DNA from: Candidatus Treponema faecavium
GTDB taxonomy: Bacteria; Spirochaetota; Spirochaetia; Treponematales; Treponemataceae
Direction of reading: 5' to 3'
Length of the DNA stretch: 17,845 nucleotides
NCBI GenBank assembly: GCA_019113455.1
Contig: DXHG01000121.1
Location: 1 to 17,845 of the forward strand
The translations under genes were made by a program, and so were the position numbers. The notes under the pieces were generated by a model. The model was not told where the DNA came from, searched no databases, and saw nothing but the letters and a program-made list of their open reading frames with translations. The number at the start of each line of letters is the position of its first letter. Position 1 is the stretch's first letter. Of this stretch, positions 5,724-14,118 are shown piece by piece.

Positions 5724-6542
5724 ATGGGACTGCTTGAACGAATATTGGCGGCAGCGCATGATAGTGCCGCCAATATTCACCATACCCGTATATCGATTGA
5801 CTTGCATGGCTTTGCAGAAAAGTGCAATTTTCGCAAAGCCTTGTTTTTTTCTCTGACCGGCGATTATTACTGCGTCTCTGATTCAATCGGCATGACAGCA
5901 GAAACAATTATTAAAGCGCTGTTTACGCGCGAGTTTCTGGAGCAGGCGATTCCGCTTCCGCAGTGGCGCTGCATTTCGGGGCTTACGCTGGGAGGGTTCA
6001 GGCAGTTTTTTTCTCCGTCTGATTTTGAGACACTTTCGGCGCTTCACGGCACACAACTTACCATACACGGTAAGCCGTATATTCTGCTCATCGCGGACAG
6101 TACGGCCGACAAGGCCCGCATAGATGAGTTCCTTTCCGAGTGCGCCGACAGAGATTCCCTCGCGCCGGCAAGCAGCAGCGAGATTCTGCAGGCGCTGCGT
6201 GATGACATGGCTGATTCTTTGCCGCGCCTCACCGTAAACTGCGCCGGCGCTATCGAAGAGCTCCTGCACGCGCAGTATCCGCATGATACACTGCGGCAGA
6301 ACCAGCCGATACACCAGGCGGTCTGTGCAGCGCTGCACCGCAGATTATTTTCCATTATACAGACGCTCGTTCCGCAGTATACGTGTATATCATACCAGTT
6401 ATTCAGCGTATCGTTTCCGCTTATCAGAGAGGAACTCGATACCGTCAGTATAGAACTTATTTCCTTTCACATAAGAAAAACGCTCGCGCATTTCTGGGGC
6501 AGGCAGCTGTGCAGCCAGCCGCTGATAACATTTATTCCCTGA
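5724..6542 (+). CDS. Conserved-looking hypothetical protein (272 aa)
   Basis: No recognised family. The protein is soluble by inspection, with mixed alpha/beta character. Residues about 22-70 (RISIDLHGFAEKCNF, then FFSLTGDYYCVSDSIGMTAETI) have the feel of a small ligand-sensing (GAF/PAS-like) fold. The C-terminal third (SYQLFSVSFPLIREELDT and following) could be a second alpha/beta unit. Neither assignment rests on a diagnostic motif. There is no signal peptide, no membrane segment, and few long low-complexity runs, in contrast to the preceding gene. It starts 1 nt after the preceding stop and ends 1 nt before the first MAF-like gene, with only a poor AGGA about 11 nt upstream, so translational coupling is likely. 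Its fixed place between the acidic protein and the MAF pair suggests a shared process, perhaps modification or export of a surface or flagellar component (inference). Confidence 0.8.
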   Translation: MGLLERILAAAHDSAANIHHTRISIDLHGFAEKCNFRKALFFSLTGDYYCVSDSIGMTAETIIKALFTREFLEQAIPLPQWRCISGLTLGGFRQFFSPSDFETLSALHGTQLTIHGKPYILLIADSTADKARIDEFLSECADRDSLAPASSSEILQALRDDMADSLPRLTVNCAGAIEELLHAQYPHDTLRQNQPIHQAVCAALHRRLFSIIQTLVPQYTCISYQLFSVSFPLIREELDTVSIELISFHIRKTLAHFWGRQLCSQPLITFIP

Positions 6543-6543
6543 T

Positions 6544-8091
6544 ATGCCGGACGCCGCAATGAAAGATATTGTTTTTTTTACCGCGAAGAACGGAGCGCAG
6601 ACATGCGCGATTCAGAACTGCCATATTCATTCTGCCTATGATCCTCAGCGGGAAGCAGAGCGGTTTGTGCAAACTATTGCACCGTCTTTTGTGCCATCCT
6701 GCATTGTTGTCGTAGAGCCTGCCCTTTCCTACTGCGTGCAGCCGCTGCATGAGCGGTTTCCGAACGCGAAACTGATTGCCGTGCGGCTTGAGCCGCGCTT
6801 TAAAGATACCGACGTGCTGTGGCATACGGTATTCGACTGCACAGACAAAGTGCAGGCGGAACGTCTTGGCGAACGGCTCTTTTCTTGTATAGGAGATCAG
6901 CTTGCGGCGTGCGTTTTCGTTGACTGGAAACCGGCGGCAAGCCTGTATCCCGAACTGCACACGCTCGTCTGGCAGCAGATACAGTATGCGGTCAGCAAAA
7001 ACACAGATGTACTTGCAACGCAAGCGTATTTTGCCAAACGCTGGATCCGCAATGCCGTGCGACTGTGCGTAACGGCAAACACCACCGTACGGTGCTCTGC
7101 AGGCACGCAGCCGGTGCTGTTCTGCGCTTCGGGGCCCAGTCTGACCCGCTCCATTCCGTTTATAGCGCAGTACCGCGATGATTTTTTTCTCCTTGCCGCG
7201 TCTTCTGCATATGAACCGCTCGCATTTGCAGGCATTGTGCCGGATGCCTGTATTTCTACAGATGGCAGTTTTTGGGCAAAAAAGCATATCAGGACATGTT
7301 CCGTTCCGCTTATCGTTTCTGCGGAATCGGCGCTCCCCTGCCAGGCGCTCAGTGCGCTGCCGCTTGCCGTACTGCGCTATGGAGACAGCCTTGAAACGCT
7401 TTTTCTTGACAGCTGTCATATTCCTGCATACACGGCTGTACGCAACGGCACCGTAAGCGGCACTGCAATTGAATTTGCGCTCACGCTGACAAGCGGCCCT
7501 GTGTACGCCTGCGGGCTTGATTTATGCACCGCAAAAGGACAGCAGCACGCACAGCCAAACTGTCTTGAAACGGATGACTCGCTGTGTGATTTCAGGCTCA
7601 CACCCGCAGCAACTCGCACTGTGCACAGGGAATGTAATGCGCAGCCAATCGCGCTGTACCGACGCTGGTTCTGCGATAACAGCGAACGGTTTGCCGCGCG
7701 CGTTTCTCGCATTTTTGACCAAGACACGCTGAACTGCGGAACGGCAGTATTAGGCTGTATACCGGATATAGCATGGCGGGATTACGCAGAAGGCCGCATA
7801 TACGCATATACAAAACCGAAACTGCGCAGCGTCAGCATACCTGCGAACTCAAAGAAGCGGGCAAAAACAATTTGCAGTCTCTTTGCGCAAGGTATGCGCC
7901 TGATACAGCAGGACACCGACAGCCCGCAGGCCGGTATGTGGCTTTCATCGCTCATTCCGGCGGCATATGCGGCATATGCGCGTGAACCGGACAAAAGCCG
8001 CCTGAAAGCAGATATAACGCAAAAAGCTGCTGAAAGCATTGCAGAACTAACCGCATATGCCAAACGCTGCGCAGGCAGTACAGCGCAATGA
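6544..8091 (+). CDS. MAF/DUF115 (6-hydroxymethylpterin pyrophosphokinase MptE-like) family protein, divergent copy
   Basis: Motility-associated factor proteins are cytoplasmic glycosyltransferase-like enzymes, implicated in Campylobacter, Helicobacter and Aeromonas in putting nonulosonic acids on flagellins. In 515 residues: the N-terminal signature HSAYDPQREAERFVQ at 29-43, then the DUF115 core with FCASGPSLTRS at about 193-203, GIVPDACISTDGS at 230-242, and SGTAIEFALTLTSGPVYACGLDL around 306-328. The ASGPSL and PDA-x-x-x-x-D elements match the family's donor-binding segment. Compared with the following gene, the DFGYTDGKPYACGT-like segment is missing, so this copy is the more divergent and may differ in activity. 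There is no signal peptide. ATG 6544 follows the upstream stop by 1 nt without a Shine-Dalgarno (ATG 6559 is an alternative), and its stop overlaps the next start (ATGA). Flagellar glycosylation is inferred from the family. Confidence 0.82.
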   Translation: MPDAAMKDIVFFTAKNGAQTCAIQNCHIHSAYDPQREAERFVQTIAPSFVPSCIVVVEPALSYCVQPLHERFPNAKLIAVRLEPRFKDTDVLWHTVFDCTDKVQAERLGERLFSCIGDQLAACVFVDWKPAASLYPELHTLVWQQIQYAVSKNTDVLATQAYFAKRWIRNAVRLCVTANTTVRCSAGTQPVLFCASGPSLTRSIPFIAQYRDDFFLLAASSAYEPLAFAGIVPDACISTDGSFWAKKHIRTCSVPLIVSAESALPCQALSALPLAVLRYGDSLETLFLDSCHIPAYTAVRNGTVSGTAIEFALTLTSGPVYACGLDLCTAKGQQHAQPNCLETDDSLCDFRLTPAATRTVHRECNAQPIALYRRWFCDNSERFAARVSRIFDQDTLNCGTAVLGCIPDIAWRDYAEGRIYAYTKPKLRSVSIPANSKKRAKTICSLFAQGMRLIQQDTDSPQAGMWLSSLIPAAYAAYAREPDKSRLKADITQKAAESIAELTAYAKRCAGSTAQ

Positions 8092-9710
8092 ACACGGCAC
8101 ATTCATACGGAGCACCCGCAGCAGCCCGAGACGGCACGCGTATTCCGGCCTTTGCAGACGGGCAAACAATGTATTCACGGTATGCGCCGGAAAAAGACGC
8201 AAAGGCATTCGCTGCGGCGTTTGTCCAATCGTTTGGTGCACAGAAAGACGGCAGCGCCGCCGGCTATGCTGTCGTATTGGGGCTTGGTTCAGGGCTGCAT
8301 ATCCGGGCGCTGCTCAGCACTGGAGTACAGAAAATTATCGTGCTTGAAGAAAATGAGAGCGCCGTTGCGTTTCTCAAAGCATCGTTTCCTCTTGACGATC
8401 TGTTTTCCGATGAACGCGTTCTTGTCTGCACGGCAGCGGCGTTTGAACAGGTTATAACGGATACCTATATTCCGGCATTGTACGGAAACGCCGTCTGTCT
8501 GCCGCAGCGCGTGTGGGCTGACCATCACCGCGAGCTTGCTTCTCAGGCACTTGCTGTGTTCAAGCGGGCTGTTTTAAGCGTTTCGGCTGACTTTTCAACG
8601 CAGGCGCATTTCGGGAAAATCTGGTACAGAAACATTATTCAAAACCTCATGCTCGCAGGAAATCTGCGCACCTGCACGATTCCGGCCCGCACCTTTGATA
8701 AGCGGTATACCGCAAAAAAAGCGTTTGTTGCCGGCGCCGGGCCGTCTCTTACTGCGCATCTCCCCTTTCTTGCGGCGCACAGGCAGGATTTTTGCGTTAT
8801 TGCCGCGGATACTGCGGTTCCGCCCCTCGTGCGCAGCGGCATACTGCCAGACATTGCTGTAACGCTTGACGGACAGCAGGTATCGCAGGAACACTTTTAT
8901 TTTTTGGACGCGTGTACAGAGCCGCCGGATATGCTCATTGCCGCTGATTTAGGCGCAAACAGCACGCTTACGCGAAGGCTGGCACGGCGCGGCTGTCCAA
9001 TTCTTTTTACGTTCGGCGGTCATCCGCTGGCGCAGGCAGCTGCGCTCTATATGCGGCACACCGCGAAGGAGCAGCTTGTGCATGTAAACACCGACAGCGG
9101 AACAGTCCTTATGGCAGCGCTTGATATTGCCGTTCAGCTGGGATTCTCCGCGGTGCTGCTTGCGGGAGCTGACTTTGGATACACAGACGGCAAACCGTAT
9201 GCCTGCGGTACGTACCTTGACAGCCGCTATCATGCAGCATCGTACCGGCTCCGCAGCGCGGAACAGGCGTTTGTTTCGCTTATGTACCGCGGCGAAACGA
9301 TATATACAGGTAAAAACTTTTTTTCAACGCCGATTTTGCAGCAATATTGCAATAGTTATCTCACTTACCGGCAAAAACATGCCGATGTTTGTATTATGAG
9401 ACTTGGTTACGAACCATCAGGCATATACAAACAGACAGCGCAGCGGCGCATATCATGCTCCATACCGCAGACAGTATCTTATACGGCGGCTCTTTCTTTT
9501 ATCGGCTGGTTCAAACATGAACTCGCGGGGCTTATTGCCGCAGTAAAAGAGACAGCAGATATATCCGCGATGCACTGCAGTCCGGTCTTTCACGCGCTGC
9601 TTCCGCTTATAGCATATTATAGAAGAAACTTCCCTGAAATGTATACTCACGATGCCTGTTTCCGTTTTATGGAACTTGCATATGCACAAATATCACGCTA
9701 TAGCATATAG
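8088..9710 (+). CDS. MAF/DUF115 motility-associated factor glycosyltransferase-like protein
   Basis: Second MAF-like gene, a better match to the family than its neighbour. In 540 residues: MYSRYAPEKDAKAFAAAFVQ at 28-47 (SkYdP...A motif), VVLGLGSGLHIRALL at 62-76 (a glycine-rich, Rossmann-type turn), KKAFVAGAGPSL at about 210-221, GILPDIAVTLDGQ at 251-263, and DSGTVLMAALDIAVQLGFSA followed by AGADFGYTDGKPYACGT at about 335-374. The last two are typical of DUF115. The C-terminal 150 residues look helical and are the variable, perhaps substrate-binding, part. It overlaps the preceding gene by 4 nt, so the two products are probably made in similar amounts and may work together. Treponema flagellins are known to be glycosylated, which makes a flagellar filament target reasonable. 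The sequence alone does not show the acceptor or the sugar. Confidence 0.88.
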   Translation: MNTAHSYGAPAAARDGTRIPAFADGQTMYSRYAPEKDAKAFAAAFVQSFGAQKDGSAAGYAVVLGLGSGLHIRALLSTGVQKIIVLEENESAVAFLKASFPLDDLFSDERVLVCTAAAFEQVITDTYIPALYGNAVCLPQRVWADHHRELASQALAVFKRAVLSVSADFSTQAHFGKIWYRNIIQNLMLAGNLRTCTIPARTFDKRYTAKKAFVAGAGPSLTAHLPFLAAHRQDFCVIAADTAVPPLVRSGILPDIAVTLDGQQVSQEHFYFLDACTEPPDMLIAADLGANSTLTRRLARRGCPILFTFGGHPLAQAAALYMRHTAKEQLVHVNTDSGTVLMAALDIAVQLGFSAVLLAGADFGYTDGKPYACGTYLDSRYHAASYRLRSAEQAFVSLMYRGETIYTGKNFFSTPILQQYCNSYLTYRQKHADVCIMRLGYEPSGIYKQTAQRRISCSIPQTVSYTAALSFIGWFKHELAGLIAAVKETADISAMHCSPVFHALLPLIAYYRRNFPEMYTHDACFRFMELAYAQISRYSI

Positions 9711-9720
9711 GATATGATGT

Positions 9721-11265
9721 ATGAATAATAAAACCATAACGCTTTTTTCTATCCTGATTTCCGTTTTATTTATTATTGCCGTCCTGTATATGGCAATCGG
9801 TATTCTATTTGACGCAAAACGCGGCGCGCTCACTGCACAAACTGACTTCAATATGTTCATAACTGAAGTACAGCATATCTGCAGCAGCCCGCAGGACACA
9901 AATACGCTGTATACACAGATACAGCGTGCCGCACTTAATAAACAGAATTTTGCGTCGGTGTCGCTTACGGATCAGGGACAGACAATACAGCTTACGACTA
10001 ACCGCATGGTAAGCACGTCTTCCCCGTTCCTTAACACATACAGCCTCTCCGTACTTGAGTATTCAGGCCGTCAGATTGCAGTTACCGCTTCTGTCTTTAC
10101 ATTGCGCAATATCGATATCTTTTACCGCGCCCGCACCGCGTTTTTGCTGATTCTTGCCGGAACGCTTGTAACCGGCATCGTTATCGCATTTCTTTCGTTT
10201 ACCTCTAAAGAAAAAATTGCAGAACAAGCGGAATCGTCCTCAGAAGACGACAGCTTTAGTTCCCATTTCCAAAAAACCGGAACAGCAGATACTGCCGGTA
10301 CAGCTGCTGCTTCCGCACAGGCACAGCAGCAGGAGGATACCGACGGGTATGTAAAAGCAGACGCGCATATTGTACGCTATGACGCGCAGATGTCTGATTT
10401 GCAGCCTGAACCTGAAGCAGAAGTACAGGCTGAACAAAACGAACAGTCTGCTGCCGATGACGGGGATGCAGACCAGCTGCAGATGCATGAAAATGAAGCC
10501 GCCGCACCGGAAGAGCAGGCTGACGGCGCATATGACGCGCTTGACCTCACAGCTTGTGAAGAACAGGCATTTACCGAACCTGAGCCGGTACAGCCGCAGC
10601 AGGAAGCCGAACCGCAGGATATGCAGAACGCGGAAGATGACAGAGAGATTCAACCGGTACCGGAGTTTCCTGCGTCAGAAGAACATGCCATATTTGACGA
10701 TAATGATCTTCCGACATCATACGATGCGGGCGAAGACATTATTCCAGACCCGTTTTCAAGCGTATCAGGGTTTATGCGCGAGCCGCTGCTTGAGCCAAAA
10801 CTCGATATCATTCTTGACGAGGCTGCCGCCTCTCAAAACGATGTTACACTCGCAATTATACAAATTACAGATCTTGACTATACCGGCGAACCGGCGCAGC
10901 GCATATATGCAGTTCTTGAACAATACTTTGAAAAGAAGGAAAATATTTTTGAGTATGGCGACGATTGCTTTGCCGGTATTTTCATAGATAAAAACACCGA
11001 TGACGCGCTTGCTGCCGTAGAACAAATGCACGCAGATATTATAACCGCAGGCGGCAGTGATATGCAGGTATGTATAGGTCTTTCATCACGTTCAATGCGG
11101 CTCATAAGCAGCCAACGGATTATCATTGAAGCGGCAGAAGCGCTCCGCCATGCGCAAAACGATCCTGAATCCCCTATCATTGCGTTCCGCGTTGATCCGG
11201 AAAAATACCGGCAGTATATTGCCGCTGCGCAGCAGGAACAGCTTATCGACAACTCACAAGACTAA
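9721..11265 (+). CDS. Membrane protein with periplasmic domain and degenerate GGDEF-like C-terminal domain
   Basis: 514 residues with clear zones: membrane segment 1 at about 7-30 (FSILISVLFIIAVLYMAIGI), a periplasmic domain of about 105 residues, membrane segment 2 at about 139-160 (AFLLILAGTLVTGIVIAFL), an acidic, Gln/Glu/Ala-rich linker to about 345, and a folded C-terminal domain. The last (about 361-505) follows the GGDEF plan: LDIILDEAAASQNDVTLAII with ITDLD, then FEYGDDCFAGIF at about 410-421 where the GG(D/E)EF loop should be, CIGLSSRSMRL in place of SIGIA, and EAAEALRHAQN in place of AD.ALY.AK. Lacking the signature, it probably makes no cyclic di-GMP but may bind a nucleotide or signal by contact. 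Start ATG 9721 has AGGA 8-11 nt upstream. Last gene of the operon, before a bidirectional terminator. Confidence 0.8.
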   Translation: MNNKTITLFSILISVLFIIAVLYMAIGILFDAKRGALTAQTDFNMFITEVQHICSSPQDTNTLYTQIQRAALNKQNFASVSLTDQGQTIQLTTNRMVSTSSPFLNTYSLSVLEYSGRQIAVTASVFTLRNIDIFYRARTAFLLILAGTLVTGIVIAFLSFTSKEKIAEQAESSSEDDSFSSHFQKTGTADTAGTAAASAQAQQQEDTDGYVKADAHIVRYDAQMSDLQPEPEAEVQAEQNEQSAADDGDADQLQMHENEAAAPEEQADGAYDALDLTACEEQAFTEPEPVQPQQEAEPQDMQNAEDDREIQPVPEFPASEEHAIFDDNDLPTSYDAGEDIIPDPFSSVSGFMREPLLEPKLDIILDEAAASQNDVTLAIIQITDLDYTGEPAQRIYAVLEQYFEKKENIFEYGDDCFAGIFIDKNTDDALAAVEQMHADIITAGGSDMQVCIGLSSRSMRLISSQRIIIEAAEALRHAQNDPESPIIAFRVDPEKYRQYIAAAQQEQLIDNSQD

Positions 11266-11280
11266 TTAAACGAAAAAAAC

Positions 11281-11321
11281 AAAAAACGGATGCGTGCTTT
11301 TTTAGCCCGCATCCGTTTTTT
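11281..11321. terminator. Bidirectional intrinsic terminator between convergent operons
   Basis: AAAAAACGGATGCG (11281-11294) and its exact reverse complement (11308-11321) form 14-bp arms around a 13-nt loop, giving a GC-containing stem flanked by A on one side and T on the other. It works in both directions: 16 nt after the stop of the plus-strand operon and directly after the TAA (11321-11323) of the minus-strand TPR lipoprotein gene, which overlaps it by 1 nt. Confidence 0.93.
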
Positions 11322-12112
11322 TATGCACCGCCGTCTGCTTCATCAGCTGCATCGGCTGCACTGCCGGATTCATCGCCATTCGATTCCGGCTGCTCCTCTT
11401 CTGCAAATTCAGACCGCATATCGGAAATAACTTCCTCATCAAGAGATTCATCTGCGCCGCCGCCTGCCGTATCATCATCCGGTGCAGCAGAAGACAAACC
11501 GGCAGGCAGCCCGTCTTCTTTCTCCGCAATCCGTTTTTCAACCGTTTCAAGTGAGCCATTTGTCGGAAACCGCCGCGCCAATACGGCAAACTGCGCACGG
11601 GCTTTATCAACATCGCCCGCATCAAGCAAAAGATAGATATAATTTATCTGCAAATCAGCGTCATACGGATGGTGCAGCACGAGCGATTCATATTGTGCAA
11701 GCGCGGCTTCGGTATCGCCGCGCATCGCTGCGATATACGCAAGAGAAGCCTGCAGCGTAACGTTTTCAGGATCCTGCAGCAAAAGGTCAGAAAAAACCGC
11801 CTCCGCTTTGCTCCAGTCTTTATTCAGCGCGTACATGCAGCCCTGCCGGTAATACGCCGCGCGGTACAGAGACGGGTCGCGCTTTGCCAGCTCGTAGTAT
11901 CCAATCGCTTTTGCATACTGCGACTGCTTTGCAAAACCTTCCGCAAGCGTATAATACTCGGCGGCGAGGTTCCGCAGTATCCGGTCTTTTTCACCGGGAA
12001 GATACACGCGCTGCGATGAAGACGCAGAAACGCATCCGGACGCCGCAAACGCGGCGCACAGCAGCGCGGCGCTTAAAGCACATACAGTCCGGCTGCGCGG
12101 CAAAATCATCAC
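11321..12112 (-). CDS. TPR-containing lipoprotein
   Basis: 263 residues. The N-terminus is a lipoprotein signal: basic MMILPRSR, a hydrophobic core, and lipobox AASGC with Cys27 as the predicted lipidation site. From about 45 to 200 there are helical pairs of tetratricopeptide type, for example EYYTLAEGFAKQSQYAKAIG then YYELAKRDP, AAYYRQGCMYALNKDWSKAE then AVFSDLLLQDP, and SLAYIAAMRGDTEAALAQYE. TPR arrays bind proteins, so a periplasm-facing adaptor on the inner or outer membrane is likely; the partner is unknown. The C-terminal 60 residues are acidic and disordered (rich in D, E, A and G). The start is either GTG 12112 or ATG 12109; both overlap the upp stop (TGA 12111-12109), pointing to coupled translation. 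Last gene of the ileS operon, ending at the terminator. Confidence 0.87.
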   Translation of the reverse strand: MMILPRSRTVCALSAALLCAAFAASGCVSASSSQRVYLPGEKDRILRNLAAEYYTLAEGFAKQSQYAKAIGYYELAKRDPSLYRAAYYRQGCMYALNKDWSKAEAVFSDLLLQDPENVTLQASLAYIAAMRGDTEAALAQYESLVLHHPYDADLQINYIYLLLDAGDVDKARAQFAVLARRFPTNGSLETVEKRIAEKEDGLPAGLSSAAPDDDTAGGGADESLDEEVISDMRSEFAEEEQPESNGDESGSAADAADEADGGA

Positions 12113-13185
12113 ACTCCCAGCACGGTCTGTTCTATTTTTCTCAGCTGCGCGCGGTACAGATTATTGATATTGGAGCCGTAATCGGCAATCAGCTGAATCA
12201 TGTTGCGCGGCATGTCTTCTGCATCGCGTCCGTTCAGGCGGTCTCCGGCGTCTCCCAAACCGGGCAGGATATATGCCGACGTATTGAGCACCGGATCCAT
12301 CCACAGCGTATACACGCAGCAGTTATCCAGCGCGCGCACAACGCGGAGCGCCCCTTTCAGCGCGGCAATTACGTTGAAGAAGCTGATGGAACGAGGCCGT
12401 ATCCCCTGATCGAGCAGATACTTGACAACGGTAACGAGCGAGCCGCCTGTCGCGTTCATCGGATCGGCAAAAATCAAATCCCTGCCGTCAAGAGCCGCAA
12501 GATCAAAATACGACTTTTTCAAGTCAAGGATATATTCCATGTTGTTTTCTTTTTTTGTTTCATCGCGCTTGATTCTGAACAGCGCAAACGGCGTGATATA
12601 CCCGTGAGAAGAATACGCCTGTATTTCCTTTGACATAATCATCGACGGCAAAAGCGCGCCGCGGAGCATCACGCACATAACCGCGTTCTCAATCTTATGG
12701 TCAATATCGGGGATCTTATGCACAGAATAATTCTGCACGGGATTGGTTACCGGCGTCTTTACGATAAGATAGTTTTTGTTATCGGAATGGTTGCCCGTAT
12801 ACGCCATTTTAAAAAGCATCTCATACGCGCGCTGCGTATAATACACAAACTCATGGTGATCGGTGCGGCAGTCGCGGAGCTTCGCGATAACGCGGGAGGC
12901 TTCCGCGTGGCTTTCTTCTTCCGTCTCAAACGAATAGACTTTCAGTGCGGGAACGTTGGCGCAGATTGTCTGCATTAAGTGTCCCATCTCGTTGTACACG
13001 CTGATAATCTTTTTTTCTTCTGCAGCGCGCGCGGAAGAAAAACTGCCGTTGTCAAGCGCCTTGAACGACTCCATAGCCTGCGCGTACAGATTGTCCATTT
13101 CTTTCAAATATGCCTGATCCGCTTCGGTCAGGTAGCCGTCAAGATCTTCCGCTTTAAGAATAATTTTTGTATTGCCGCTCATCAT
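12109..13185 (-). CDS. upp: Uracil phosphoribosyltransferase with about 150-residue N-terminal extension
   Basis: Converts uracil and PRPP to UMP in pyrimidine salvage, in the cytoplasm. Residue numbers count from the GTG at 13188. Diagnostic motifs are DPMNATGGS at 242-250 (the PRPP-binding loop, family form DPMLATGGS) and YILPGLGDAGDRLNG at 306-320 (uracil-binding segment). Further support is VMLRGALLPSMIM around 173-185. Typical Upp is about 208 residues; here the catalytic part occupies roughly 150-359. It is preceded by a helical region with TEADQAYLKEMDNLYAQAME and KLRDCRTDHHEFVYYTQRAY, resembling no domain I can name. Catalysis looks intact. Starts at GTG 13188, ATG 13185 and ATG 13182 are in frame; AGGAG at 13192-13196 sits 6 nt from ATG 13185 and 9 from ATG 13182, so GTG is unlikely. 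It follows the lipoprotein gene by 18 nt. Confidence 0.88.
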   Translation of the reverse strand: MMSGNTKIILKAEDLDGYLTEADQAYLKEMDNLYAQAMESFKALDNGSFSSARAAEEKKIISVYNEMGHLMQTICANVPALKVYSFETEEESHAEASRVIAKLRDCRTDHHEFVYYTQRAYEMLFKMAYTGNHSDNKNYLIVKTPVTNPVQNYSVHKIPDIDHKIENAVMCVMLRGALLPSMIMSKEIQAYSSHGYITPFALFRIKRDETKKENNMEYILDLKKSYFDLAALDGRDLIFADPMNATGGSLVTVVKYLLDQGIRPRSISFFNVIAALKGALRVVRALDNCCVYTLWMDPVLNTSAYILPGLGDAGDRLNGRDAEDMPRNMIQLIADYGSNINNLYRAQLRKIEQTVLGV

Positions 13186-13203
13186 CACCGCTCCTGTGTA
13201 TTG

Positions 13204-14118
13204 TTAATTACGTTCACCAGATAGAAAACTCAAAGGCAAATTGCGTTCTATTATACTGTACACCATTTCTTCATCAAGGCGCAGTCCCTCAATCAGTATC
13301 ACATCCTCGACTGCAGAAACGCTCCCACCCATTCCGGCAGCGGCAAAGCGCAGAATAACCGATATGCCGTTTACAATCCGTTTATCTGCCGCCGCTATGC
13401 TGCCGGAAAACACAAAAAAACGGGTCCCCTCCTCGTCCGCGGCTGGCGTCAGCGAGCCTGAAACAGAAGAAACAGCCGGAATCTGGAACATGCCGCCCGC
13501 AAACGGAAGCATACTTGCGCCGTCGCAGTAAAAGCGGATACTCTGCTCATCGGGCACGCCGCCGGTCAGTTTCTGCCTGATGCCGGCCGCCGTCATATCC
13601 GGCTGTGATGCGGCATAGCGCTCAATCATGGGCTCCATGGAAGAAGCAAGGCAAATCATATCAGAAGCAAGCGGTGCGGCTTCAAACGCCGCGTCAGAGC
13701 GGACAAAGTACTCATACGTGTTTCCCTGCACGCCAAAGCGGCGCCGCTGCCAGCCGTATTTTTCTGAAAACGCCGCAGAAACGGCAGCCCGCGGAAAATC
13801 TCCCTGCACTGCAAGCTCAAATGCCGCAGCTTCCGTTTCCGGCTCCGGCGATATGCCCATATACACGGTTCCAAGCCGTTCCAGTATGTACTCCTGCTCC
13901 GCTTCAGACACCGACGGCATCATCTGCCGCAGTATCCTGACGGCAAGCGGTTTGTTCGCCGCGGCAGGAAGCTGCACATATATGCGGTGCTGTTCGCTGA
14001 ATAACGCCCACGGATCGCTGACTGGCTGGCGCTGCACAGAAACACAGCCGGAAGCGATAAACAGCAGCGCCGCCAGTACCGCGGCGGACACACGTCTATG
14101 CTTTATCAATGCGGACAT
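13204..14118 (-). CDS. Putative outer-membrane-associated lipoprotein downstream of ileS
   Basis: 304 residues with a clear lipoprotein signal: MSALIKHRR, a hydrophobic core, then IASGC with Cys25 as predicted lipidation site. The mature part is mixed, without TPRs. It includes LAVRILRQMMPSVSEAEQEY, an aromatic-rich KYGWQRRRFGVQGNTYEYFV, amphipathic stretches, and a beta-rich second half (FFVFSGSIAAADKRIVNG and ISVILRFAAAGMGGSV). I do not recognise a named family. From memory, T. pallidum has a lipoprotein (TP0453) directly after its ileS that was described as inserting amphipathic helices into the outer membrane. Position makes this a candidate orthologue, but that is inference. The frame is open to 14238, but ATG 14118 is chosen because it gives the signal peptide; it overlaps the ileS end by 23 nt. 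The upstream GGTGTGG is only a weak ribosome site. Confidence 0.82.
   Translation of the reverse strand: MSALIKHRRVSAAVLAALLFIASGCVSVQRQPVSDPWALFSEQHRIYVQLPAAANKPLAVRILRQMMPSVSEAEQEYILERLGTVYMGISPEPETEAAAFELAVQGDFPRAAVSAAFSEKYGWQRRRFGVQGNTYEYFVRSDAAFEAAPLASDMICLASSMEPMIERYAASQPDMTAAGIRQKLTGGVPDEQSIRFYCDGASMLPFAGGMFQIPAVSSVSGSLTPAADEEGTRFFVFSGSIAAADKRIVNGISVILRFAAAGMGGSVSAVEDVILIEGLRLDEEMVYSIIERNLPLSFLSGERN

Noticed and set aside
6532..7419. 295-codon minus-strand frame opposite the first MAF-like gene
   Set aside because: Its composition is Arg/Cys-rich as expected of an antisense shadow, and the plus-strand gene has clear family motifs.
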